A stretch of DNA of 13,024 bases from Lachnospiraceae bacterium (GTDB taxonomy: Bacteria; Bacillota; Clostridia; Lachnospirales; Lachnospiraceae): NCBI GenBank assembly GCA_014804495.1, contig JAAUZS010000134.1:1-13024 (forward strand), written 5' to 3'. The notes under the pieces are model-generated. The model was not told the DNA's origin and searched no databases. It worked only from the letters and a program-made list of their open reading frames with translations. How positions within the stretch are numbered: position 1 is the first letter of the stretch; each line of letters starts with the position of its first letter. A program made the position numbers and the translations under genes. Positions 6,267 to 13,024 of the stretch are shown here, piece after piece.

Positions 6267-7103
6267 TCAGACGGCCGACTCCACACAATTATACATTAAC
6301 ATGGCAATTGTCATCGGTCCGACGCCACCCGGAACAGGCGTAATCGCACTGCAAATTGGAGCCACGTCATCATAATCCACATCACCGCACAACTTATTAT
6401 TTTCATTTCTGTGGATACCTACATCAATGACGACTGCGCCTTCCTTCACATACTCTCTCGTTATGAACTTAGGTTTTCCGATAGCAACAACAAGGATATC
6501 CGCACGCTTCGTTATTTCCTTCAAATCTTTTGTTTTGGAGTGCGTCACAGTAACAGTTCCGTTTTCGCTAAGCAGCAAAAGCGCCATGGGTTTTCCGACA
6601 ATATTACTTCTTCCTATTATAACACATTCTTTTCCTGCAATCTCAATCCCTGAGCGTTTCAACAGCTGTATAATACCGGCAGGCGTACATGATACAAAGC
6701 CTTTCTGACCAATACATAATGCGCCTACATTCTGAGGATGAAATCCGTCAACATCCTTTTTGGGGTCAATTGCATGGATAACCGCATTCTCATCAATATG
6801 TTTTGGCAGAGGAAGCTGTACCAAAATGCCATTCACATTTTTTCGTCCATTCAGCTCCTCTATAAGTTTGAGCAGTTCCTCCTGCGTAGTGCTATCAGGT
6901 AATTCATAAGAAAGAGATTCTATCCCGATATAGGCACAGGCTTTTTTCTTATTACCTACATATACGGAAGATGCCGGATCATCACCAACCTGAATAACGG
7001 CAAGACATATATTTACGCCATTCTGCTTCAATTCTGATACTTTTTGCTTCAATTCTTCTTTTATTTGGGCAGAAATAGCTTTCCCATCTATAATCTTTGG
7101 CAT
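6267..7103 (-). CDS. folD: Bifunctional methylene-THF dehydrogenase / methenyl-THF cyclohydrolase FolD
   Basis: A 278-aa enzyme that interconverts 5,10-methylene-THF, 5,10-methenyl-THF and 10-formyl-THF, using NADP(H) in most family members. All family marks are present: Tyr48 and the catalytic Lys52 in YVGNKKKA, Gln96 in VQLPLP, Asp119 in DPKKDVDGFHPQN, CTPAGI (139-144), the cofactor loop GRSNIVGKPMA (164-174) and TPVPGGVGPMT (255-265). Length is normal and the frame is intact. The ATG has an AGAGGAG ribosome binding site at a long spacing of about 13 bases. The gene follows fhs after 50 bases and precedes the zinc-ribbon membrane gene by 20. Together with fhs it gives the formate-to-methylene-THF segment that feeds purine, thymidylate and glycine/serine metabolism and, in acetogens, the methyl branch of the Wood-Ljungdahl pathway. 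Confidence 0.98.
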   Translation of the reverse strand: MPKIIDGKAISAQIKEELKQKVSELKQNGVNICLAVIQVGDDPASSVYVGNKKKACAYIGIESLSYELPDSTTQEELLKLIEELNGRKNVNGILVQLPLPKHIDENAVIHAIDPKKDVDGFHPQNVGALCIGQKGFVSCTPAGIIQLLKRSGIEIAGKECVIIGRSNIVGKPMALLLLSENGTVTVTHSKTKDLKEITKRADILVVAIGKPKFITREYVKEGAVVIDVGIHRNENNKLCGDVDYDDVAPICSAITPVPGGVGPMTIAMLMYNCVESAV

Positions 7104-7153
7104 TTCAATAAATACGCTCCTCTCTTAATCTGCTTTCTCATGTTTTCATATAT

Positions 7154-8824
7154 TTAGAACAATCCTGTTATGACACCATTGTCATTTACATCAATTCTAT
7201 AAGCCGCCGGCTCCTTAGGAAGTCCCGGCATAGTCATTACGGTACCCGTCAATACAACTACGAAGCCTGCTCCGGCTGAAACATATACATCCCTGACCGT
7301 AATATCAAAGTTTTCCGGTCTTCCAAGCAGAGTCGGGTCATCGGATAATGAATACTGTGTCTTCGCCATGCAGACAGGCATATCACCAAAACCTAATTCT
7401 TCAAGTTTTCGAAGCTGTACATCGACAGCAGGCACATAGAAAACACTTCTGGCTCCATATATCTCTCGTGCTACTGCCTCTATTTTTTCCTTAAGAGAAA
7501 GTGAATCCTCATAAAGCAAACGAAAATCCGACTTTTTATTCTCTATGACATTCAATACTTTATTTGCCAGCTCTGCTCCGCCTTCGCCGCCCTTTTCCCA
7601 GACCTTCGATACGGCAAATTCACAATCCTTTGCTTCACAAAACTGTCTGACATAGTCTATCTCTGTGGAAGTATCGGATACAAATGAATTTAAGGTAACA
7701 ACAATCGGTACTCTGTATTTCTGTAAATTTTCAATATGCTTCTCCAGATTAACAATACCCTTTTGCAGCGCTTCTAAGTTTTCTTCTGACAGTTTAGATT
7801 TTTCTATACCCCCATTATACTTCAATGCCCTGATAGTCGCCACCAGAACAACGGCGTCAGGTTTCAAATCCGCTATACGACATTTGATATCAAAAAACTT
7901 CTCCGCTCCCAAATCGGCGCCAAATCCAGCTTCCGTAATTACATAATCAGCCATTTTCAACGCAGCTTTAGTCGCTCTGACAGAATTACAACCGTGCGCT
8001 ATATTTGCAAACGGTCCTCCATGAATAAGTGCAGGCGTATGCTCAAGCGTCTGAATCAGGTTTGGCTTAATTGCATCTTTCAGCAATGCCGCCATAGCGC
8101 CTACTGCATTAATATCAGCAGCAGTCACCGGCTCTCCTTTGTAGTTATAAGCTACGATGATTCTGCCAAATCGTTCTTTTAAATCCTTCATATCCGCTGC
8201 CAGACACAGAATAGCCATAATTTCAGAAGCGACTGTTATAACAAAATGATCTTCCCTTACCATACCGTCAGCTTTGTTTCCAAGTCCTACCACAACATTC
8301 CTTAGCACCCTGTCATTCATATCCAGACATCTCTTCCATACAATCTGTCTTGGATCAATTCCAAGCTGGTTCCCCTGTTGAATATGGTTATCCAGTAATG
8401 CTGCAAGCAGATTATTTGCAGATGTAATCGCATGAAAATCACCTGTAAAATGAAGATTCAGTTCTTCCATCGGGACGACCTGCGAATAACCGCCGCCCGC
8501 TGCACCTCCTTTAATTCCGAAACACGGTCCTAAAGAGGGTTCACGAAGCGCCAGAATAGCATTTTTACCCAACTTACCAAATGCCTGACCAAGACCGATA
8601 CTAACCGTAGTCTTTCCTTCCCCCGCAGGTGTAGGATTAATGGCTGTTACCAGAATCAGTTTTCCATCCGGCTTATTCTTGATACTTTCCATATACTCTT
8701 CTGAAATTTTAGCCTTATACTTTCCATACAGTTCTAAATCATCTTCCTTAATTCCTAGTTGATCAGCAACTGTCACAATTGGACTAAGAACCGCTTCCTG
8801 AGCAATCTCTATATCTGTTTTCAT
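7154..8824 (-). CDS. fhs: Formate--tetrahydrofolate ligase
   Basis: A 556-aa enzyme that joins formate to THF with ATP to give 10-formyl-THF. It carries the P-loop variant [10 protein letters not shown] (64-73) and the formyl-phosphate/THF-site stretch with [18 protein letters not shown] (95-112), then [12 protein letters not shown] (122-132). The end (NGVITGLF) is the usual C-terminus, and length is that of the bacterial monofunctional enzyme. Start choice is not trivial. An ATG at 8836 lies only one base after AAGGAG, too close to be efficient. The ATG at 8824 has about 13 bases of spacing and begins [11 protein letters not shown] as in the family, so I use it. The gene starts 26-38 bases after the ftsK stop and runs into folD, so it depends on a promoter further upstream, most simply that of ftsK. 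Confidence 0.97.
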   Translation of the reverse strand: MKTDIEIAQEAVLSPIVTVADQLGIKEDDLELYGKYKAKISEEYMESIKNKPDGKLILVTAINPTPAGEGKTTVSIGLGQAFGKLGKNAILALREPSLGPCFGIKGGAAGGGYSQVVPMEELNLHFTGDFHAITSANNLLAALLDNHIQQGNQLGIDPRQIVWKRCLDMNDRVLRNVVVGLGNKADGMVREDHFVITVASEIMAILCLAADMKDLKERFGRIIVAYNYKGEPVTAADINAVGAMAALLKDAIKPNLIQTLEHTPALIHGGPFANIAHGCNSVRATKAALKMADYVITEAGFGADLGAEKFFDIKCRIADLKPDAVVLVATIRALKYNGGIEKSKLSEENLEALQKGIVNLEKHIENLQKYRVPIVVTLNSFVSDTSTEIDYVRQFCEAKDCEFAVSKVWEKGGEGGAELANKVLNVIENKKSDFRLLYEDSLSLKEKIEAVAREIYGARSVFYVPAVDVQLRKLEELGFGDMPVCMAKTQYSLSDDPTLLGRPENFDITVRDVYVSAGAGFVVVLTGTVMTMPGLPKEPAAYRIDVNDNGVITGLF

Positions 8825-8862
8825 GCCGATTACCATGCTCCTTTTTCAATCTATTATATTCT

Positions 8863-11601
8863 TTAGATAATTTCTTCTACTAATTGTTCAAACTCATCCA
8901 AAGACATCAGAATTTTTCGGGGCTTTGTACCTTCCTCTTCGCCAACAACTCCGACCTCACATAACTGATCCATGATTCTTGCCGCTCTGTTAAAACCTAT
9001 CTTGAATGCTCTTTGCAGCATACCTATAGACGCTTTATCCTTTTCAATGATAAATCTGCCAGCCTCGGCAAAATATTGGTCATATTCCGACGAAGAATCG
9101 ATGCCGCCCGAACCTCCATCTGACCCGGAGCTTCCCATGCTCTTAATTTTTTCTTCCACATCTTCATCATATACATTACCGATCTCCTGATTTTTCAGGA
9201 AATCAACTACATCTGATACTTCTTTATCGGATACGAATGCACCCTGAATTCTTGCAGGCTTCGGATAGCCCTGTGGATAAAAAAGCATATCGCCTTTTCC
9301 AAGCAGCTTCTCGGCGCCTACCATATCCAGAATCGTTCTGGAATCCACACCACTGGATACGGCAAATGCAACCCGGCTTGGCATATTTGCCTTAATCAGT
9401 CCGGTTATAACGTCAACAGAGGGTCTCTGCGTGGCTATAATCAAATGTATTCCACACGCTCTTGCAAGCTGTGCCAGACGGCAGATAGACTCTTCCACCT
9501 CTCCGGGCGATACCATCATCAAATCAGCAAGCTCATCAACTATAATAAGAATCTGAGGCATTTTCTTAGGAGCATCGGCATCACCGTCCGCCTTCATGCT
9601 CTCAACCTTTTTATTATATCCCGCCAGATCACGCACATTATAATCGGCAAACTTCTTATAACGATCCGTCATCTCAGCGACGCCCCAATGCAGCGCAGCG
9701 GCCGCCTTCTTCGGATCTGTCACAACCGGGATAAGCAGATGCGGAATTCCATTGTATACACTTAACTCCACAACCTTAGGATCTATCATAATTAATTTTA
9801 CATCATCCGGGTGTGCTTTGTACAGAATTCCCATAATAATTGTATTAATGCAAACCGATTTGCCCGAACCTGTCGCTCCGGCTATCAGCATATGCGGCAT
9901 CTTGGCAATATCAGCAACCACTGTCTTTCCACCAATATCCTTTCCAACCGCAAATGCCAGTTTGGAAGGAAAATTTCTAAACTCTTCGGATTCTAACAAA
10001 TCTCTTAGGGCAACTCCTGAAGTTTCTTTATTCGGAACCTCAATGCCGACTGCCGCTTTTCCCGGTATAGGAGCCTCTATACGAATATCAGTAGCGGCAA
10101 GATTCAGCTTAATATCGTCTGCAAGACCTACAATCTTACTTACCTTTACACCCTGTTCCGGCTGAAGCTCGAATCTTGTGACGGAAGGTCCCTGACTGAT
10201 ATCGGTGACCGTTACTTTTACGCCAAAAGTCCCAAGCGTCTGTTGCAGACGAACAGCAGTTTCCTTTAATTCCCTGTCCATACTGCTTCTATTCTTTCCT
10301 TTTCCTTTGACAAGTCTGTTATATGGCGGAAAATGATATTCTCTTGGCGTTTTTTTAGACACATCCCTCGAAAAACCATTAGACGCTGCTGTAGTTTCTT
10401 CTGTAGTTTCTGTCGTGTCTTCCACTGTGTTTCTTCTCTCAGGCAGCTTGGCTACGGGACGCTCACGATAAGTATCTTTTGGTGTAATTTCTTCTTTATG
10501 TATCGTTATCCTTTGCGCTTCTATTCTATCTTTTTCTATTTCTTCATTTCTTATTTCTTCATTTCCTATTTCTTCTATTTCTCTTGTTTCCTCATATGCA
10601 AGATTATCTTCATATATATGAATCTCATCCATATCATCGGATCTGTTTTCTATAAAATGATAAGACTCCTGTCTTCTGATAACCGGGTCCCCATCATACG
10701 GCTCTTCATTTAAAGTAATTTCGTGAAGGTCGTCTCTTATTTTCTCTGCGGCTTCACTTTCTTTGTTCAAGTTATTACTCAAAGCAGTATCAATCATAAC
10801 TCCGGATACTTTTTTATCCATCCTGAGAATCTTCTCATTCTCTTTCTCTTCTTCCTGCTGTAACTTAAGCTCCTTTTCTCTGGCTCGGCGTTCTTCCATA
10901 GCCTCACGCTTTTCTCTTGCACGCTCACGCCTGTACGCAGCATCCTCCATAGAACGTTCATATACCTTCCTGCCCTGAGTCTTAACGCCTCCGATGAAAG
11001 ATTTATCAGTCACAATAACAGCGCATATAATCCCAATCACAATCAAAGCAAGCACTGTTCCTGCCATACCAAGCATCTTGTGTAATGCAAATGCCGCAGA
11101 ACCGGCAATAATACCACCGCCGCTGCGATTCTCACTACACCGTTTATATATCTCTACAATTTGATAAGTGTCTGCATCCGTATATTTAACGCTTACCAAT
11201 TCAAAAATCATGCTTATAAGGAAAAAAATAACCAAACCAGCAATCAGTTTTCTGGTCGCAATATTATTGCCAATGTTAGACATCCCAAAAGCAATTGCCA
11301 GAAAAATTATTACAGGTGCAACATATGCCATAAGCCCAAAGATGCCGAACATAAATGAGCTTACCGCATTTCCGACTTTACCGACAATACCAAAATTACA
11401 TAAAAATAGTATAACAGCAAGCGCCAGACAGGCAATCAACAGTATCTCATTACGGATTGCCATATCCATCGGCTCGCCGCGCATACTTCTGCCTGTATCA
11501 GTCGTACTCTTTGACCTTCCACCGCCTGCTGTACTTTTCCTTCCGGAAGCGCCGGTACCGCTTTTTCGCGAACCTGTTCCTCTTCCCTGATTTGATGCCA
11601 T
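8863..11601 (-). CDS. ftsK: DNA translocase FtsK/SpoIIIE
   Basis: A 912-aa membrane-anchored motor that pumps double-stranded DNA through the closing septum, in division and, in spore formers, into the forespore. A low-complexity Gly/Ser/Lys N-terminus (1-45) is followed by four predicted TM helices (about 52-75, 83-107, 117-137 and 165-197). A coiled-coil-like Arg/Glu-rich stretch (215-265) comes next, then an acidic, variable linker to about 430. The motor has Walker A GATGSGKS (575-582), Walker [10 protein letters not shown] (685-693) and the [12 protein letters not shown] segment (723-734). The C-terminal gamma winged-helix (about 845-912), which reads KOPS/SRS-type polarity sites, is complete and ends [20 protein letters not shown] lies five bases before the ATG. 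The preceding gene is tepA-like, as in Bacillus. Sequence alone does not separate vegetative FtsK from sporulation SpoIIIE. Confidence 0.97.
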   Translation of the reverse strand: MASNQGRGTGSRKSGTGASGRKSTAGGGRSKSTTDTGRSMRGEPMDMAIRNEILLIACLALAVILFLCNFGIVGKVGNAVSSFMFGIFGLMAYVAPVIIFLAIAFGMSNIGNNIATRKLIAGLVIFFLISMIFELVSVKYTDADTYQIVEIYKRCSENRSGGGIIAGSAAFALHKMLGMAGTVLALIVIGIICAVIVTDKSFIGGVKTQGRKVYERSMEDAAYRRERAREKREAMEERRAREKELKLQQEEEKENEKILRMDKKVSGVMIDTALSNNLNKESEAAEKIRDDLHEITLNEEPYDGDPVIRRQESYHFIENRSDDMDEIHIYEDNLAYEETREIEEIGNEEIRNEEIEKDRIEAQRITIHKEEITPKDTYRERPVAKLPERRNTVEDTTETTEETTAASNGFSRDVSKKTPREYHFPPYNRLVKGKGKNRSSMDRELKETAVRLQQTLGTFGVKVTVTDISQGPSVTRFELQPEQGVKVSKIVGLADDIKLNLAATDIRIEAPIPGKAAVGIEVPNKETSGVALRDLLESEEFRNFPSKLAFAVGKDIGGKTVVADIAKMPHMLIAGATGSGKSVCINTIIMGILYKAHPDDVKLIMIDPKVVELSVYNGIPHLLIPVVTDPKKAAAALHWGVAEMTDRYKKFADYNVRDLAGYNKKVESMKADGDADAPKKMPQILIIVDELADLMMVSPGEVEESICRLAQLARACGIHLIIATQRPSVDVITGLIKANMPSRVAFAVSSGVDSRTILDMVGAEKLLGKGDMLFYPQGYPKPARIQGAFVSDKEVSDVVDFLKNQEIGNVYDEDVEEKIKSMGSSGSDGGSGGIDSSSEYDQYFAEAGRFIIEKDKASIGMLQRAFKIGFNRAARIMDQLCEVGVVGEEEGTKPRKILMSLDEFEQLVEEII
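10537..10581. repeat. 15-bp tandem repeat inside the FtsK linker
   Basis: The plus strand reads TATTTCTTCATTTCT, then TATTTCTTCATTTCC, then a partial third copy TATTTCTTC with an altered end. These give about 2.6 units of 15 bp. Because 15 is a multiple of three the frame is kept, and the units encode the [15 protein letters not shown] run in the acidic linker. Gain or loss of copies would change linker length without breaking the motor. Confidence 0.7.
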
Positions 11602-11643
11602 GACTGACCTCCATGCTATAATAATGCTCTAATCGCAATTTAT

Positions 11644-11672
11644 AGTATATCATTTCCCAGGTCAATTGTCAT
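11644..11672 (-). promoter_or_regulatory. Promoter of the ftsK-fhs-folD operon
   Basis: Minus strand ATGACA (11672-11667), a 17-base spacer and TATACT (11649-11644), 42 bases before the ftsK ATG and only a few bases after the tepA-like stop. There is no clear terminator between tepA and ftsK, so read-through is likely to add to it. Confidence 0.45.
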
Positions 11673-11675
11673 CCC

Positions 11676-12449
11676 TTATTTTGTATCTGCTTTTTTTCTT
11701 TCTACCATATCATGCAGTTTACTTATTGCATCTTTGATTCCGCCGACTTCATTAATGATACCTTCTTCAACTGCATCCTTTCCTACCAGAACCGTCCCAA
11801 CATCTTTTGTAAGCATACCGGTTTCCATCATCAGTTCTTCCATACGGTTTTTGGATATTTTGCAATGCTCACATACGAATCCCGTAATACGGTTCTGAAT
11901 CTGCTTGAAATAGTCAAAGGTTTGCTGTACTCCTATAACCATTCCATTTAAGCGGACAGGATGAATAACCATCGTTCCTGTTGGCACGATATAAGAATAA
12001 TCTGTGCTTACAGCTATGGGTACTCCGATAGAGTGACTGCCGCCCAACACTAAAGACACTGTCGGTTTGCTTAATGAGGAAATCATTTCCGCAATCGCCA
12101 GACCCGCTTCCACATCTCCTCCCATAGTATTAAGCAAAATCAGGACTCCGTCTATTTTCTTACTGTCTTCAATTGCGGCAAGCTGTGGCAGTATATGCTC
12201 ATATTTGGTCGTTTTTGAAGAACTGCTTAAGTTATCGTGTCCTTCGATTTCTCCAATGATTGTAATCAGATGTATATTGTGTGCAGCTTCACTTTCGTCC
12301 AAAGTAAGCTGCCCTGTTGATTCGATTCGTTCATCTTTGCGTTTTTCTGCTTCGGCTTTTTCCTTTTTGTTATCGTCATTTCCACCGGAAGTTTTTGTGT
12401 TGTTATCTTTTTGACTATTCTCTTTTTTACTGTTCTGTTTATTTCCCAT
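11676..12449 (-). CDS. tepA: TepA-like ClpP-family serine protease homologue
   Basis: A 257-aa member of the Clp protease/crotonase fold, closest in plan to Bacillus TepA/YmfB, whose gene also sits next to spoIIIE. The first 45 residues are very rich in Lys, Asn and Glu and probably disordered. The ClpP-like core runs from about 60 to 245. It has LNTMGGDVEAGLAIA (oxyanion-loop region, 106-120), the nucleophile Ser140 in GGSHSIGVP, and His163 in TMVIHPVR. Ungapped alignment puts Leu206 where ClpP has its catalytic Asp, so the triad looks incomplete or rebuilt. A second Cys-containing motif, CEHCKIS, lies at 193-199. No signal peptide or TM helix is visible. AAGGAG lies ten bases before the ATG. 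Bacillus TepA has been linked to protein secretion and spore-protein turnover. The substrate here is unknown. Confidence 0.88.
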   Translation of the reverse strand: MGNKQNSKKENSQKDNNTKTSGGNDDNKKEKAEAEKRKDERIESTGQLTLDESEAAHNIHLITIIGEIEGHDNLSSSSKTTKYEHILPQLAAIEDSKKIDGVLILLNTMGGDVEAGLAIAEMISSLSKPTVSLVLGGSHSIGVPIAVSTDYSYIVPTGTMVIHPVRLNGMVIGVQQTFDYFKQIQNRITGFVCEHCKISKNRMEELMMETGMLTKDVGTVLVGKDAVEEGIINEVGGIKDAISKLHDMVERKKADTK

Positions 12450-12600
12450 GAATGTGTCTCTCCTTAATTTATGTTAATAATAAGCATGTTTCCTATTGTC
12501 CTATTTTTTTCATAATGAATAGTTTCTGTTATATTTTATTTTTTATTCTTTTTGTTTCTGATTTTAAAATATTATTGAGTTTGTATTTGTTACTATGAAA
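12450..12600. other. AT-rich leader before the tepA-like gene
   Basis: About 150 bases between a terminator and the tepA-like start, very rich in A and T. I find no ORF of useful length. A short dyad, TTCATTATGAA, is present near 12510-12520. Several TATA-like boxes exist (for example TATAAC on the minus strand), but none has a convincing -35 partner. The promoter of the tepA-like gene should lie here and cannot be placed with confidence. Confidence 0.4.
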
Positions 12601-12631
12601 ATGGGACATCGGTATGATTCCGCTGTCCCAT
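12597..12631 (-). terminator. Intrinsic terminator upstream of the tepA-like gene
   Basis: The minus strand reads ATGGGACA, one mismatch, CGG, a seven-base loop, CCG, TGTCCCAT, then TTTC. This is an 8-bp stem plus a 3-bp inner stem (12624-12631 with 12601-12608, and 12620-12622 with 12610-12612). The T-run lies on the minus-strand 3' side only, so it ends transcription of whatever enters from the right edge and separates it from the tepA-like gene. Confidence 0.55.
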
Positions 12632-12651
12632 AAATAAGTTTCCGTATTATT

Positions 12652-12780
12652 TCAATATTTCTGTATATCCGTTATATCAATGCTGGTACAATCCAAGACA
12701 CGGCAGTCCACCATAACCTCCTCGGAGGACAGCTTCCTTCCTAAACAGCCAGCTCCATTCCCCATAGAAATAAACCGCAT
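12652..12780 (-). CDS. Small ORF of 42 codons before a terminator (doubtful)
   Basis: An ATG at 12780 opens 42 codons that end 21 bases before the terminator hairpin. The peptide begins MRFISMGNGAGCLGRKL and contains DCRVLDCTSIDITDI. Its composition is reasonable (two Cys in a CxxxxC pattern, an amphipathic end), but there is no ribosome binding site and an in-frame TAA lies two codons upstream. It could be a chance ORF or the tail of a gene broken by a frameshift. It is listed because nothing else explains the roughly 200 bases between the edge gene and the terminator. Confidence 0.2.
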   Translation of the reverse strand: MRFISMGNGAGCLGRKLSSEEVMVDCRVLDCTSIDITDIQKY

Positions 12781-12830
12781 TGATTATGGATAAACGAATA
12801 TCCGAATTAATATCCTGCTTAAAATCAATT

Positions 12831-13024
12831 TCAATAATTAAACTCAACAACCGCACTAATAATTGTATTTGTACTCATTCCACAACTGAGCGCGTAACCC
12901 ATAATATATTTGCATCTATACGTATTTGACTCGTCACCGCGATATGATCTATCGTGACCATTTTTGCATATACTTTCGTCAGCAACATCCTGACCTGTAT
13001 AATCCCAATCTGAGCCACACTCTA
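12831..13024 (-). CDS. C-terminal end of a Cys-rich protein (partial)
   Basis: One minus-strand frame is open from the window edge (first full codon at 13022) to a TGA at 12833-12831, giving 63 residues. It is Cys-rich and polar: ECGSDWDYTG at the start, then C19, C37 and C47, with the last 22 residues reading GYALSCGMSTNTI, then ISAVVEFNY. The C..G..H plus GYALSCG pattern resembles repeated Cys-containing tails of Clostridial surface or pilus-associated proteins, but that is an impression and no family name can be given. The other two frames are broken by stops, one within 15 codons and the other after 47. No gene follows closely. The next firm signal is the terminator about 200 bases on. 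Confidence 0.5.
   Translation of the reverse strand, partial: ECGSDWDYTGQDVADESICKNGHDRSYRGDESNTYRCKYIMGYALSCGMSTNTIISAVVEFNY

Noticed and set aside
6247..6288. Longer zinc-ribbon membrane protein starting at 6288 and overlapping the folD end
   Set aside because: The extension reads MCGVGRLIVRKE without homology, and the ribosome binding site AAAGGA fits the Met at 6246 just before the zinc ribbon.
166..11951. Many plus-strand open frames, for example 166-576, 2789-3163, 4456-4977, 9752-10165 and 12067-12414
   Set aside because: Each lies opposite a well-supported minus-strand gene, lacks recognisable domains and is explained as an antisense shadow of that gene.
12866..13021. Alternative minus-strand frame at the right edge (47 codons, starting after a TAG at 13024-13022)
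   Set aside because: It is shorter, ends at a TGA inside the better frame, and lacks the Cys/Gly pattern seen in the chosen frame.
1..13024. CRISPR arrays, tRNA or rRNA genes, insertion sequences, toxin-antitoxin or defence modules
   Set aside because: I looked for regular repeats, cloverleaf-like spacers and transposase or nuclease motifs on both strands and saw none. The gene set is housekeeping.

Overview
All supported genes lie on the minus strand, so the window reads from right (base 13024) to left (base 1). Protein content points to an anaerobic Clostridia genome, most likely Lachnospiraceae. The evidence is an NfnAB-type transhydrogenase pair, monofunctional formate-THF ligase next to FolD, a TepA-like ClpP homologue directly before an FtsK/SpoIIIE translocase (an order also known from Bacillus), AT-rich spacers and strong AGGAGG-type ribosome binding sites. 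This is inferred from protein character, not from a marker gene.

Right edge (12450-13024): the 3' end of a Cys-rich protein runs in from outside. About 170 bases follow with no gene I can name, holding one doubtful 42-codon ORF, and then an intrinsic terminator at 12601-12631. Next come a TepA-like protease homologue (11676-12449), a promoter, and the chromosome-segregation translocase FtsK/SpoIIIE (8863-11601). Closely packed behind ftsK are fhs (formate-THF ligase), folD (methylene-THF dehydrogenase/cyclohydrolase) and a membrane protein with an N-terminal zinc ribbon and C-terminal chitobiase-type domains (4747-6246).

A good sigma-A-like promoter (4712-4740) then starts the nfnA-nfnB pair, the two subunits of an electron-bifurcating NADH/ferredoxin:NADP+ oxidoreductase. 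It ends at a G-U-containing terminator near 2328-2359. Fhs and FolD interconvert formate and methylene-THF using NADP(H), and Nfn sets the NADPH/ferredoxin balance. The middle of the window is therefore a plausible C1/redox neighbourhood, though the two blocks have separate promoters.

Left part: an unusual near-perfect palindrome (23-bp arms, 2228-2306) lies between nfnB and a small Dabb-domain gene. After that come a two-TM zinc-ribbon protein, rlmH (23S rRNA pseudouridine-1915 methyltransferase), and a conserved-looking acidic protein of unknown function. At bases 1-27 another coding region may begin.

I see no tRNA, rRNA, CRISPR array, transposase, phage gene or defence system. The region is mostly housekeeping. 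The items most worth a second look are the 79-bp palindrome, the zinc-ribbon/chitobiase-like membrane protein, the palindromic site upstream of rlmH, and the unassigned stretch at the right edge.
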